Notes under the pieces: model-generated
Database searches by the model: none
Told to the model about the DNA's origin: nothing
What the model saw: only the letters and a program-made list of their open reading frames with translations
Translations under genes and position numbers: made by a program
Shown: piece after piece, positions 34,030-47,800 of the stretch
Layout: the number at the start of each line of letters is the position of its first letter
How positions within the stretch are numbered: position 1 is the first letter of the stretch
NCBI GenBank assembly: GCA_035079385.1
Contig: JAVHKY010000004.1
Coordinates: 19,437,001 to 19,501,000, forward strand
Direction: 5' to 3'
DNA from: Aspidiotus rigidus
Taxonomy: Eukaryota; Arthropoda; Insecta; Hemiptera; Diaspididae
DNA length: 64,000 nucleotides

Positions 34030-34690
34030 CGGCCTTTATTGTTCAAATTAATTGTACATCGACCTCGGAATTGGGTCGATATGGGGTCCACAAATGTCAA
34101 CTCTATTTTGACTCAGTTTCCATGTCGACAGTCGAGCTTGAGTCAATGTTGAGTCGACTCATACTTTTTATTGGACCGAAATCGACCACTCTGCTGAGTC
34201 GATAAAGAGTCGCGATTTGTATTTCTGTAGAAATGTACACTTATGCTGTTTGATTGAGTTGATATACGTTGACGCTCTCAGTTTAGTGACTTTGCTACTC
34301 ACAGATAGAATATGTAGTAGTATTGCCAAAGTCTCAATTATACTTGATCAGGGAAATTTTAACGTCAATTATCAGTTGACATCCAAGTCTTATTGCCGAA
34401 AGTTGACTCATGTTTGACCTCAATTATAAAACCCTACCAGATTGTGCACTTTAATGTACGCAATTTTCACGTCAATTGTAGGTCTCTTGCCAATGAATGA
34501 CGAATAATCGACCCAAAATCAACGTCAATTTTCAGTCGACTCAATTCCGACGTCGACAATGAGTCTATGGAACAAAATAAGTGGGGGCTCCCAGTCATTC
34601 TGCGTCGATTTGAGATCAAAATTGGGTAGAATTTGATTTTGAGTCGGAATGATGAGTCGTTTCGGAGTCAACATTGTTCTATGGGAACCT
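34030..34690. repeat. TCGACTC-rich repetitive block
   Basis: Dense in GAGTCGA, GTCGACTC and TTGAGTC words in both orientations (for example GTTGAGTCGACTC near 34,150 and TCAGTCGACTC near 34,531), suggesting a degenerate element with subterminal repeats or a minisatellite. Ends are not defined. Confidence 0.4.
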
Positions 34691-34994
34691 CGGGGTATAT
34701 AGAGGGGTAAGAAAAGAGCCCACTGAAAAGGTAATGAGACCTCTTGCCGTTGCCTGCTTAGGGTATTTCCTCAATTTCACATGAAATTACTAGTTGAAGC
34801 AGCCATGGCCGCTTAAAAACTGAGTCAGGTGAAAGTTCAATCGACCATGGCCATGGTTTATTCACTCATCAAGATCGTCCATTTACCGAGCTCACTCTGA
34901 GCGAATCTTGCTCCCTATCTCTAAGCGAGGAGCGCCTGGCCTTGTGCTTGACCAGTAAAGTCTCTTGGTCAGTCGTCTTCCTTTTTACTTTGAA

Positions 34995-35474
34995 CACCAC
35001 CACTCACTCCCCAGCAAGTAGCTACATTAGTGGTGAACCTGCTAACACGCAAAAAGCCTCCGTTAAGACAATGCGGTAGGCACTAACACGCGCAACTCTT
35101 CATTGGATGTTTCCTTCTCTTGCCTATCTTCATCGAGTCAGCGCACACTAGAGCACCATATAGGAGGATTGAAAATGCGGTGCTCATCATTTTCCTTCCC
35201 TCGGCTTTCCTAGGTTTGTCAGCGGATAGCTTAGGGGGAGGTGGTTAACCACTCTGCCCACCTTTTCTGCTATCATCAGAAAATAGCGCCTGAAGCTCAG
35301 CTTTGAGTCAGACCAGATGCCCGGATACTTCGTCACCTTCTTGGTTTTGATTTCCACACCATGCAGGTGAAAAGTGGGCGGACTGAACTTTCGACGGGTC
35401 ATCAATAACATGAACTCCGTTTTTCCTACTACGTATCTGCAGATAAGCTTAACGCCTGGTAGTAGCTTAACCAT
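34995..35474 (-). pseudogene. R1-like non-LTR reverse transcriptase remnant
   Basis: The minus strand reads LLMTRRKFSPPTFHLHGVEI, TKKVTKYPGIWSDSKLSFR, AEKVGRV, then past a frameshift FSILLYGALVCADSMK and CLPHCLNGGFLRVSRFTTNV. This is the post-catalytic part of R1/LOA-type RTs (K(T/S)E.VL.T.RR, G..I.....KYLG..LD..L.F, A.K......L, LLYG.P.W, YRTVS.EA..V.AG..P). The catalytic FADD box is not present and several stops occur, so it is a fossil. Confidence 0.8.
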
Positions 35475-37063
35475 GAAAATCCTTTGGAGCCTTTGAATGT
35501 TTTATTGAAAGATGTTGATGAAATGTAATGACAAGTAAGTTTGGAAATAGTCCTGCCTATGAAATTTGATAGCAATCGGTGGTAAATTTTTCAACAATCT
35601 TCGCTAAGGCAATCTCCCTGACAAATATTAAAACTTCTCACAAAGTATAAAGATTTTGACTCGTGCTCCGACTCTCTGTCGACATCCTACACCCCTCCCT
35701 CCCTCCCTCTCCACAACATTGGTTACTTATAGACAAAAGCTCATTTGATTTATCTCTCACATCAGCCACATGAATAGCGACCAGATCATATGGAGTCATT
35801 TCTGAGTCCAGAAGGACGATAATGTATCTTAAATCCCTCTCCTTTTTGATTAGGTTGCAAAGTGCGGTAGCATTTCTAGTATAACAGGAGTCACTGTAAA
35901 CCTCAAAAAGTCCGATTGATCCCCAAATACAGAGACGTGGAGAACAAGAAAGGAGGTTTAACCCGTATCCAGGGGGGAGAGGGTAAAGCTCTCAAGCAAG
36001 AAATGTAATCCTAATAACACAAAAATATAGGAATGATGAGTTTGGTCCCTGATCTTTCACGGAGCTCCTGCTATAAATCTCCGGCTATGTACCTGAAAAA
36101 GGAAGCTGGGAATTGAAGAAACAGTTTGAGCACTCGGTGAATTAGATCAGAATTGAAGGCTAAAAGACAAGAAATGAAATATACATAATATTATCGCCTA
36201 TTTTCATCTCCTTCCCCCTCCACCAATAATATAGCCTTCACCTCGTCATGGATGTCGAATATTTGCCGATATCATCTTACTGATCATTTACCTTATATTA
36301 GAGGCTCGATGAAAAGAATTTTCTAAGTTTTCCGCTCTCTTCATTACGGTAGATGGGAAGTAGGAATTTTTCCAAGTCCCACCCCTCGCACATAAATTGA
36401 ATTTTTCTTGGTCCCTGAAGCAGATCCGCCCAATACCCTCATCCGAAATACAATTTGTCGCAGAAAGATAGACGGTGGACTTTTATATCGTCGTGTTCGA
36501 TTAGAATCGACCCCCCTATACTCGTATGCTAAATCTCCCGGTGTAGAGAGATCAATTATTCTAGAATGGGGGCGAACGAGCGGAGCTAGTGAGCCATTCA
36601 GCTTGACGAACATACGTAGTAATGAGCAGAGCGACATATGAAGAAATTAAGGAAGATCTTTATTCATTTGGTTTCACCAGAAAATCTTTTCTAATTAATT
36701 CATGACTTTGAATACCGAGGAGTAAACTTTTTCTCTTCACCCGTGCCCCCTTTTCCCCCAATAAATTTCTGAAATTGGCACCGTTCGACAAATTAAGGTT
36801 AGACAATAAACTCGATTTAAAACTGCAAACAATTGCGCATCGATCACAAGGAAAACCCGATCACAATAACGTGAAATATTTATACAAGTGATGCATCGAC
36901 GTAGAGACGTTTATGATTTTTTTTTTTTTCTTTAAGCTCGTGGAAGCTTCATAACTTGGCTGAAGCACGCTTAATCATCCTCATTCAGAAGCACGATTTT
37001 AGTTTTCTGTTTTTAGTTGTTTACTTTTTTTCGTTCTATACAACAAGAATTCGAGAATACGGC
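35475..37063. other. No gene; upstream region of X3
   Basis: Includes a CTCCCTCCCTCCCT tract near 35,692 and a partial S phrase (TTTTTCCAAGTCCC) near 36,366. The overlapping frames at 36,344-36,641 have no recognised motif. Confidence 0.4.
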
Positions 37064-40000
37064 ATGCACGTTGATAGAACTTTGATAATTTTAAATTTAG
37101 GGATTATCATACTCGTACTCACGAAAATAAAAGGTTTTTATGGGTAAGTCGATGATAAATTCCTGTAATACTTCTAAACTGAACTGAAATCTCATACACG
37201 CGTAAATGTTGCAGAATGCCGACAAAGATTGACGAGTGAGTATTCAAGTTGATGCATTTATTAGGATAAATAGAGCAACCAGCTTCTAGTTTGTCTCTCT
37301 GTGTGTTTAAGGAGGAAACAGTCCAAGTTTCTTGCACCAGATGCTCTTGAAAGTGACGACGAAGATCTAGAAGATCGTCCTGATTCTCCGTTGGAAACGT
37401 CAGAAATTGATGACTTTTTGAAGCGAGTAGCTGATTATCCATCTCATGTACCGGACGAAGGAGGAAGAGGTATTTCTACAACTTCCCCGCCACACAAGAC
37501 AAACTTCGACGATAAAAAACAACCAGAAGTTCTTAGAACGATTCCCACTCGTGTTGGAGACAGAGATTTGAATGAAACTCCGGAGATTGAGGCATCAGTT
37601 CCTCTGAGTAGCTCCTTGCCTATCTTCAGAGAGATTTTTCAACGAGGTGAAACAGAAGAAAGGCAAAGTCCGGTAGGACGTCAACCCTTTTCGAAAGATA
37701 CCGGTGAGGAAATACCGAAAGTAGATGACTTCTTTGGGTCTGATACTATGAGGCCAGAGATCGAAGAGACCTCCACAACTTCCACTCCATACAAAACAAA
37801 TTTCAATGTTATAAAAGAATCGGAACCTCCTAGGTCGAGACCCATTAATATAGGCGACAATGAAACTCTTGTAAAATCAATTGAGATATCAAGTCCTCGA
37901 CGTAGCTCTTTGCCTATCTTCAGACAAATTTTACAGCGAGGTGAAGCAGAAGAGAGGCAAAGTCCGGGTGCATCACGTCACGATTTATCGCAATCGCCCC
38001 TCTCAAAAGGCACAGAGGAGGAAATGGTTGATGAGTTCTCCGGGTCTGAAACTATGAGCCCTGAACGTGAAAAAAAAGAGGTGACAAATTTCAATAACAT
38101 AAAAAACCCAGAACTTCCCAGGTCGAATGCCATTGATATTAGTGACAGGGGATTGAATGGAACTCTAGCAGAATCAATTGAAACATCAGTTCCCAAAAGT
38201 AGCTCTTTGCCTGTTTTTAGGCAAATTTTACGAGATGAAATTCCAAAAAAAGGAGAAGAGTTCTCTGGGTCTGAAAGAGGAAATATGATACCTTTCCAGC
38301 CAGTAGAAACTGATATCAATTCACAGGAATTTCTCGCAACAGAACCAGGCAATGTTTTCGAAGAAGAGTCCGAAGTGTCTAATTCACCTAAGTCACTAAC
38401 AGAAAAGAATAAACCAACTCGTCTTCAAACTACAACTGATCATCCCCCGTCTATTTCGAGTCACGTTTCATCTCTCGAGGTAGAGGAGGACGAAGAAGAA
38501 GTAGTTTATCAAATTCCTACTAAACTTTTGAGCTCAAATCAGGCAATTGACTCCACACATTCACAGCGGACGGAGTTCTTGACTTCTGCTGGTAGTTCAT
38601 CGTCTGTTTCTCGGACTCGTGATGAAATAAAAGAGGAGGAAAATATTGTTCGAGATGTCGATTCATTGCCTACAGAGCTACCCGAATTCTTCAGAACAAA
38701 AGCGACGAACGGTGATGATATATTGTTAGAAGAATTGGAGGTATCTCACCCAAACGAGTCTATTGAGACTGAATCTTCTCATTCGGGAACTACGAAATCG
38801 AATTCCACGCCTCTTTTCGGACAGTTTTCCCCTCAAGACAAGCCAAAACTAGATACACAACTACCCGAATTGTTCAAAACAGGACCGACTCATTTTCTAG
38901 ATGAAGAGTTGGAACCAAGTAATACAAACACGGTGGCGTATACGTCTCATCCATTCACCAGCGGCATCTCACTACCCAAGAGAGAAGGCTCCAGAGATAT
39001 TTTTACTGAACTTCCTCAGCCACAGAGCACAACCGAAGACCCTCTGATTACACGCTTGAAGGAATTATTAAAAGTAGAGGCAAATAAGCCGCCAGATAAG
39101 ACTACAAAGGGAATGTACGAACGTTTTGAACCTGAACCCAGAGAGCGTTTCCCACCACCAGCAGTACAACAGCTAGAACCGCCTTATTCGATGTACAATA
39201 CGATGAGCCAAGAAAGGGTTCTCAAATATAAACAGCAGGTACCTTCCTCTGGTTCTACTCATCAACAAATCACTCAACCGTGGAGAAGAGAAACCAACCG
39301 CATTCCTTCCGGTGATCTACATGGAATACCAGCAAATATGTTGGAGGAACGCCTTACCAAGCAGCTGACCAAGGCGGATACTATCAACAAGAATACGCCC
39401 CAATCATTCAACAGCAGAAAACCAACAGAAATTGTTGAATCGACCCCTGGCAATACAGAAGCAACTCGAAAAACGCCCACTGGGTCCGCATCAGGAGATG
39501 CCGCATTTCAGGACAAAAGTAAAGGAATTTTTTCTCGTCCAGGATTCACATTTCGAGAATTCACACCTCGCAAAAAAGAGAATCAAGCAGGTACGACTGA
39601 CAGCGGACCTCCACCGCTTGATCCTCTTCTTAAATACAGATCTCGGAGTATTCCTAGCTCGCGAACAGATACAGAGAAGATCCCTAGCCCTAGCACTTCT
39701 CACAAGCCTACAGCTGGTGACATCTTCCCATCAATTCACTCTATTTACGAACACATGCCACAAAGAATAGATGGGAGAGAGTACTCCAGCCCCGAATCGG
39801 AGTTTAGAAATTTTAATCCTCGAGCACTTAAACCGCAAGATGTTGCCAATTGGAATGTGGATGCCGGAATTTCCTCTAGCCCTAAACGACAATCTGGGAA
39901 GCTCACGTTCAATAATGAAGAAAGTCCAAAGAAGGAATTCAAAGAGTATCAACTGTTCCAATCATCTAATGATCTCTCTAAAATATTATCTACTTACAAA

Positions 40001-43000
40001 GAATCCTCCTCTAACAAAGATAAGAGTCTCCTTCGTACGTCACCGGATCAAGATATCAATACCGGAGGAAGTATAAAAAGTATAGAAAGTCTTCCAAGGT
40101 CAGCAAATATTTTTGGAAGATCATCCTTCAGAAACAATGAAAATCCTCAACCAACTGTGAAGCCATATTCACTTTTCGATCCACCTAAAGACAGCTATCC
40201 AGAGCGACAGATATCGCAACGAGAAGAACAAATCAAAGATGTATCAACGTCATCTCAAAATACTCAATTTGTGAGACAAGATTTTCAAGCATTTGGGCAA
40301 ACAAAGCAGACTGGTGCACATGATACATCATCTCCAACCAGCTCACGATCAAAGGATCTAGACATAGACGAAATTTCTAAACGGCTTCAAAATAACCTGA
40401 CCTTCCAATCATTTGTCAGATATCGGGGTCCACAGGATCCTACTTCCAGGCTTGAACCTTATCACAGAGGAGACGTTCCTCCTCGTGATATCTTTCCAAT
40501 GGATTTTGACAATAAAATATCTTCTGTTGGCCGCTTTGACCGAGCAGTATCGCCTAGAGCCCAGCAAACATCTCGTCTGGTAGATAAGCATAGTCCCCCT
40601 CAACAGAAGAAGACTCTTACAGATGAACCTGAGTGGACAAAGCGAGTAATCCAATATCAACCAATGAGTCCAAGGCCTGAGCCGGAATCCGCAAGAATTA
40701 ATACGGAAAATTCTCCGTTTGGGACTGACGGGGGAGCTCTTTTGAAAACTTTGATCGATTATCGTAGAGGAGAAACTCCTCAGAGATTCTATGATGGTAG
40801 AGGACTCGGAGCTCAACAATCTTATCAAAGTCCGACGCAGGCCAGAAATTTTTTGACAGATGAAAACAAAGAATTTGTGAGTCATCCATCGTCCCCAAAG
40901 AACCCATTATTCTCACTACCAAAAATGCAGCAACAAAAATCTTCGCTGTCTTCAATGGACCCATCTGTCCACTTGAAGCCTCAACAGGGAGTTTTTGGTC
41001 CTGAGCAACAGACACCATCAGTCACGCTAGACAATTCTCCAAGAACACAAATTCCAACCAATCTACCCATTAGGCCAATAGAATCTAGTATGTTCAAGGA
41101 AATGGCCGACCGAATGTTTGATCACCAACCTTTCATGACTTTTAATAAACCAGAAGCAAGTGATGAGAAAACTACTCCAATAGTTTCCAGGGATAAAAAA
41201 ATTGATATTTCTTCTTACCAGGAAAGACCCAAGTCGCGCCTTGCGACACTGTTTCCAGAAATTACTAGCACAACTTTTTCATCGCCACAGCGCTATCAAC
41301 TTGGTCAACCTGAAACCGAATCACGACAACCAAAAACTGGTCCCAGTTTTCCGAGGATTGAATCTCCTCAGGTGGTAAGGGGATGGTTGAACTCACCTTT
41401 GTCCCCTGATCGAGGAAAATACGAGAGAAAGGACTCTGAAACTACATCCACCGATAAGTTAGGTACAGCCACCAGTCATTCTCTTCGAGAAGCACAAAAC
41501 AAAGTACAGCCAATGGTCTTTCCAACAAATCAACAGAAAGATACCAAACAAGATACAATTTCTCAACCAGCTCCTGTACGTTTTCCTGATTATAAGCCCG
41601 GTGCAAGTTTAAAACTGAATGCGTCTTCTTCAACGGGTCCAAAAGATATACTGACACAGGCATCTCAAAAATCTGTCCATTTACCATTGAGCAGCGATGA
41701 AAGACAGCAACCACTCCCGAGCTTACAATTTGGAAATTTTCCATCGGACAAACATCTAGGAGAAGTTTCTACCCCTAAAAAAATGGATCCACCACGTTTT
41801 CTGTTGAGTAGAACAGGTTCTAGAAAAGAATTAATAGTTCCAACAACTCCTCAGAATCAATTACCTGGTACAGTGGATTTGGTTGAAATTAATTGGCCCG
41901 CCCTCGCGCCTCCGAAAAGTACGCAGAAAAACGAGCCAATTACCAAACGTATAGGGGAACGAGTTCCTGGTCTTCAACCTCCGCAAGAATTGGACGTAGA
42001 ATTGAGAATCAGTACGCAACATCCTTTCAGTGGGCATTTTCGCAAAGAGGAAAAAAAACTAAGAGACCCCTCCCACGGTAAAGATGAAGTTCATTGGCCA
42101 ACTCTTCCATCTAGCTCGAAAAAAGACGAAAAAATGAAGTTTCCTACTGTAATAGAAGATGATATCCCTTCAGTTACATTTGGTTCTTTCCCTAAACAAC
42201 GTTCTTACAGAGAGATTATTAGCGAAAGTAAAGAAAAAGCCTTACAAGAAACTCAAATTTTCCCTCGATCCTCATCTTCGAGAGTACAACCTGTAAGCTT
42301 GCCTAAAAATTATGATTTAAAAACTGATAAAGCAAAAGAGATACGACCAACTGAAATCTCTCAGTCATCTCAAACAGCACTTTCTTTTAGCGATATTGTT
42401 CGTCGAAATGCAGGCAAGGCAATGGCAAAGATTCATGGAACAAAAGAGAAAGTAGCGCTAGGGAGGATTGTACATATAAAGAAAAAGAAGAATACTTCCA
42501 AGAGAGATGACACTCGAGCAAACACTTCTGAGATACCACCTGACCTATGCGTTCTCATCATACCTAAGAAGAAAGGAATAGAAGTCAACGTGCTTGATGA
42601 AATTCGTCGATTGAATCTTAATTTCCCCATCACAAAAGTAAAACATTACCATTCTGGCAGCATTCTTTTTGTATGTCGATCGAGTGAAGAGGTAAACCGC
42701 CTCCAAAATGCTGTACAAGCTTCACAAAATATTAGAATTAAATCAAAAAAAGTTTTCCCACGCGAGGTTCAAATAGATAATCTGCCTAAAGGAGTCACAA
42801 AAGCAGAAATATTTCGTAGTATATACTTGAAATTCCACGAGAATCCTACTGAAGTATGGTTTGTTGATTATTATGATAAAAACAGCAAGGATATTCCTAA
42901 GGCCGCTGCAATTGTCGTAAGCAAAGCACTAATGAAAGGAATAGAAGAATCTCCTACCGTCTATATTAAGGGACGCAATTTGGACATTGATACCAGTATC

Positions 43001-43453
43001 AGAGTCCCTCGTTGCGAAAAATGTAAGCTACTCGGACACCGAGCCGACCGTTGTCACAATCCTTACAGGGAATATCCCTCTCCTGATGAACCTTGTATAG
43101 ACTGTGAAAGTTACAACAAGTTCCATCTAAAAAGAGAATTGGGTCATATACCTCGAAACCCTAAAAGTCATAAAACTGATGCTCCTAATTGCTTAACAAA
43201 GGAATACTACTTGAAGAAGTGGAAGCGAAATCAGGAATTCTTTGATGAAAATGAAGGATTTGCCGTCGAAGAGGAATTTCGCAGCGGGGATAGAGAATTG
43301 ACCGCCGAAGAGGAATTTTATAGCGCTCATAGTACACAAAGTCCAGCAGATGAATTTTATAGCATTGACACACATTTAGAGCAAGGTTTACCGGAAGATA
43401 TCGGAAATGATAGTAGTGACACAAATACTAGCGATGATACATATAGAAAATGA
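37064..43453 (+). CDS. Family X protein X3, giant member (2,080 aa)
   Basis: Exons 37,064-37,143 (80 nt), micro-exon 37,215-37,235 (21 nt) and 37,312-43,453 (6,142 nt) sum to 2,080 codons plus stop, introns in phase 2 as in X1 and X2. Exon 1 encodes MHVDRTLIILNLGIIILVLT, a strongly hydrophobic signal or anchor, ending FYG as in X2. Residues ~34-1770 are acidic/Ser/Pro/Gln-rich and disordered. The first ~330 contain three degenerate ~99 aa repeats centred on SSLPIFR.I..RGE. Short FGSFP / FGNFP motifs recur. RRM-like units lie at ~1778-1850 and ~1853-1930, the CCHC knuckle (CEKCKLLGHRADRC) at ~1935-1948, CIDC at ~1962 with a distant H...C, then an acidic tail repeating EEEF(R/Y)S. Unlike X1 and X2 there is no C-terminal RRM-like duplicate. 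A single uninterrupted 6.1 kb exon argues for selection. AATAAA at 43,653-43,658. Confidence 0.88.
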
Positions 43454-44804
43454 CATGAAATATGGGAGGTCATAAGAAATTTGCAGAAATGGTTTCGTTA
43501 TTTCTCTTCAAATATATCATTCTCATAGATGACTAAAATGTTGTATTATGAACAAGAATACTATGCCAATACCAAGTTGAAACATTTTCAATGCTCAGAT
43601 TCAAGAGTTTTTTGGCTTCTGGGTTTCAACTTTAATATCAAAATATTAGAAAAATAAATTCTTCCTGTCCCCTTACACTTCCTCTTCCTCATAATTTCAT
43701 GACGTAGGAATAGGTGCAAACATTAAGAAATACAGTCCCTTTCACGCCTTCTTTTTCTATCTTCAGAAACAGAGCCTCCAAATGGTGTCTGGAGAAAAAT
43801 CTGATACAAACAGGACTAAAATTATTCTACCCATACACCTTTTGATATCTTTATAAAGACAAGCTCCCTAAAGATCCCAGGCTCGGAGAAAAAGATCCCT
43901 CCACCCTCCTCTTTTGTCGACCGTGTTCATAACTTCATGACATAAAATTTATGAAAAAACAAAAGTTCTCTCTCCTTCCTTCTTTGAATCTGGACTACGT
44001 CTCTGATAGCTCATTTTCTTCGCTGCTTGTAGAGTCTCTTCCATTTACTACGTTAATTGAGCCGAGCAAGAGTGCTCTCTTATGGTCGATTTTTCAATTT
44101 TTATTTCAACAATCGATCTTAATCGATTATTTTTAAGAACTTACTATACTGCTACTCAGAAGTCAACAAATTTCAAACTCACTGAACTAGGTCGGAAATC
44201 TCGTACCTTTCGGAGCTTTTTGCTCGATCGAGTCACTTTCCTCTTATGGATACAACTCCAAAACTGTACTTGTTCTACACACTTCCCTGACTATGACTAG
44301 GTGGATAAAATCTTTCAGGTCTCTTTTTGGTCTATGGAACTCAATGCTTATATTCAGCGCCAAAAAACGAACTTGTTCTAGATTCCCACTCTCCTTCTGA
44401 CTGAGTGGAGGAAATTTTTCAGGTCTCCTTCTAATGTATTTAGCTCGGTCGAACGAAGCCCAATCAAGAACACAGAAGCAAAGATAGAATTGTATCTAGA
44501 TTCTCTTCATAAACTTTTTGAAACTGATGAAAAAAATGTTGACTACAAGTACTTCGTTTCAAGTTAGAAAACTACCTACGTCTCATTTGTTGAAAAAAGA
44601 ATGAACAAATAGATGTTAATGAAAATCAATAGAAGCGCCATATGTTCTGACACCGTTTTTTGTGCTGGTTCAAGCAAAGAGAAGGCTTCACTCTTGCGTT
44701 TGAAAATTTTTCAGCGTCATTTGATCGGTCTCTCAATAATATTATTCTTCTGATTGAATAATTCCAGAGTACTTACGGATTGTATTTGAAAGCTTTAAGA
44801 CACC
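43454..44804. other. Intergenic; shared 5' flank of T1
   Basis: From about 44,400 to the T1 start the sequence is homologous to 53,180-53,682 upstream of T2 (shared words TTGTATCTAGATTCT, CTACAAGTACTTCG, TGTTAATGAAAATCA). This conserved ~400 bp flank is the best candidate promoter region. The interval 43,660-44,400 has no recognised feature. Confidence 0.55.
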
Positions 44805-47800
44805 ATGATTGCATTGCAATTTTCCGTATTCGCTATTAGTTTGAATTTGGTTCTGACAGCATATCCGTCACTTAGGATGAAAACTGAGAATGTCGAAAAT
44901 GAAATCTATATAAAGGAAATTGGTGAGCTTCATTCAATTTGAAATATTTGTATTTTCTGCGCACTTATTCTGATCAAATTCAGCGATCATGAACTTGGGA
45001 AAAATATTTGAGCGCCGCACAAAGCGTAAACAGACCTACTCTTGGAGGGAAAGGAAATACTAAGTTTGAAATTGTGGTTGTGGCAGCATTTCCACATAAG
45101 TTATCGTAACATTACAAAGTACTAACTATTGGTTTAGTTTGGTTAAATTGTAAAAATGCGAGGCAAATAATCAAAAGGTTTTGAAAACGTAACGAGGAAA
45201 TTTTTAAACTTGCAGAGTCCAATTTATTCTTGAAACTGAAAGAAAAGATTTGAAAATCCCCTTACGATAATTCTCCAAATTCTCTGCCGATAAAATTATG
45301 AAATGTTGATTTGGGAATATGCTTTAAACGCGTTTCAGTCAGATAAACACCCTCCGTTTACATTGTTTTTTTCTTATCTTGGCTCCTCTCCCTAAAGCTC
45401 AGGATTTTTCCACAAAATTCACAAAGTTATCTGTCTGCCTCTGATTTCTCTGACACTATTTGCAGTCTTCTTTTCCCACCAAACTTTTTCGCTTCCCACC
45501 TCATTCTCCCACAATGTTAATTTTTCCTACTTTTTATAAGTTTGAGAATTACAAATGATTTTTCGTGCTCTGAAGACCTTGACCGTTGTCTGGACATCAC
45601 AAGCTCTTTGTCTCCTACAAGGTACAATCGAAAAACTACAATCCTGGCTCTCCCTCCGAGTTTTCTCACAAGTCAAGAAAATGCAAATAGGTCTATCTGT
45701 TAATATTTTGAAGACTTTTTCTCTTTCCTTCATAAAGTAGACTGAACAATGAACGAATGAAAATAAGATGATCAAAAATGAGAGAATACGTCACAAAGAA
45801 GAAGTGGAAAAAGAAAACAGAAGAAGCGCCTACAATAGATTTTATGTTTGAAAATGCATAGCCTTACATAAGACACGTCAGCGAGTCATAAAATGGCCCC
45901 GCGTCAAAATTGTCTAAAACTCCATCTTATAAGTCGACACTTCAACGAATCTGGGCCTAAATTCTCATAACCGTCATTCTTGAATCTCCCATAATAAATT
46001 GAATAAAAAATAATGCAGACGAGCCCTTAGTGTCCTACGATTCCTTTGCCACCCTAAATTATAACAGCATAGTCATGCTCCCTATCCACCAGAAGTGATT
46101 AAATTCCACGATCTTAACAGCTCAACATACAGTATACTAGACTCACCCTATAGACCGCGGGGCTAGCGAGTGAGCCCTGGGCGCTAAGTAGCTTAAGGTA
46201 CATCACAAGACCAGGATATCAACTAATGTACGGCTCTTCTCCCTCCTTAAATAATTTGCAATCTCGCATGCCTTCCTCGTCTATCAACCACTCCCTCAAT
46301 CTATCAAACCCATTTTAAACTAACCTTATAAACCTTTCACAGTCTCTCGCCATCACCGCGACACCGCATCGGTCATCAGTGAGCACCAAATCTTCAGTTG
46401 TTTGGAACACATCCTCATCATCCCTTTCCCACCTCCGATTCCCTTGAATAATTTACGGGTAATTCGTCCTCCAGCTACCCAGCTACTCTTCCTCTCATCC
46501 ATTCATGAATCGTATTCACGTTCTCATCGCTACTTTCTGTGCCAACTCCATCCCAATATTCTTCATCTGGGTACCAGGCCTTAAAGGCATCCTGGATTAC
46601 AACAAAATCGACAAAACAATCGAACAAGTAACCAATTTACCCATCAGTCACCCCTCTCTTTCTTTCCCTAGAGTTCCAACCTCTCTAAAAACATTAACAA
46701 CTACATCACTCAAACCTGGTTCACTCTAGCTCAAATTAAAAATATTCTCACCCCTCAAATGAAATCACTCCATCTCATCACTAATCTTATGTCTCTCTCA
46801 TGCGTTCTTTGCGAAATTGATCCATTCAATACAGTTTTTCCTGCCTCAAATTATCCCCACGCCGTCACTCTTGGCTCATCCCTCACAATCCCATAGAAGC
46901 ACTATCAGACGACTCGCCGTCTATCCTCAACATCTTCCATCTCGGCCAACAACCAAATTCCCTCTCTCACATCCTAACTCCACACCACAATAGCCCCCAG
47001 GACAGGCTACTGGGAGCTCGTTAATGGGTCGTGTTTTTCTGACGTCATATTCTTGAAAATTTTTTAACCTCACTTTACCATACAAGTCGAACTGCGACAC
47101 GATCTGTAGAAAGATATCTTTCATATGAGGCTAAGAGATTCTCGCTATTTATTCAATCAAATGTTTAACAAATTTTGACGATAAACGCTCGTCAGAAAGA
47201 AAGAAGTTTCTAGTTTATGAATAATATGCACATGGAAGTCTAGTTATTTTTTCTTTGTTTTTGAAGTATTTAAGGAACTCGTTTCTATTATGGGACATAA
47301 CAGTAAAACCTTTTTGTTTAGAACCTAGCAGTAAGGTGGGGTAATGCTGTTATTAGCACCAGTTGGGCCAAAAAAATACCCCCCAATTAAAATACTCGTA
47401 ATAAAAACAAAAAGATGATTTGCAAAAGCAAATGTTCAGAAAATAAGATTTTTATAATATAATACCGTTATTAAATTGGAGTTTTCCCCGAAAAGGTCGA
47501 TTCTGGTGTTGGAAAAAACAAAATTAAATGCGCAACCCGCACTCACTCCACAATTGAGGACGGGTGGCACTGCACGTACGTCACGAGCAGATGCATTGGG
47601 AAAATTGAAAATTATGACTGTATATTGACATTAACTCATTAATATACATTCAATCGTTTAAATTACCGGAGGATGGACTAATTTAAATTTTCAACGTCAA
47701 TTTCAATTACACATTAATTTGTAGTTTGCCCGGTCAGTTTTTCTCATTTTATAAAATGACACTATATCATTTTACATAGGTACGGATTTAATGATGTGCC

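Noticed and set aside
36344..36641. Overlapping frames on both strands
   Set aside because: No recognisable domain, no splice partners and no codon signature.
37978..38352. 124-codon frame antisense to X3 (and others at 40,409-40,885)
   Set aside because: Antisense shadows of a biased-composition coding exon; no independent start context or motif.
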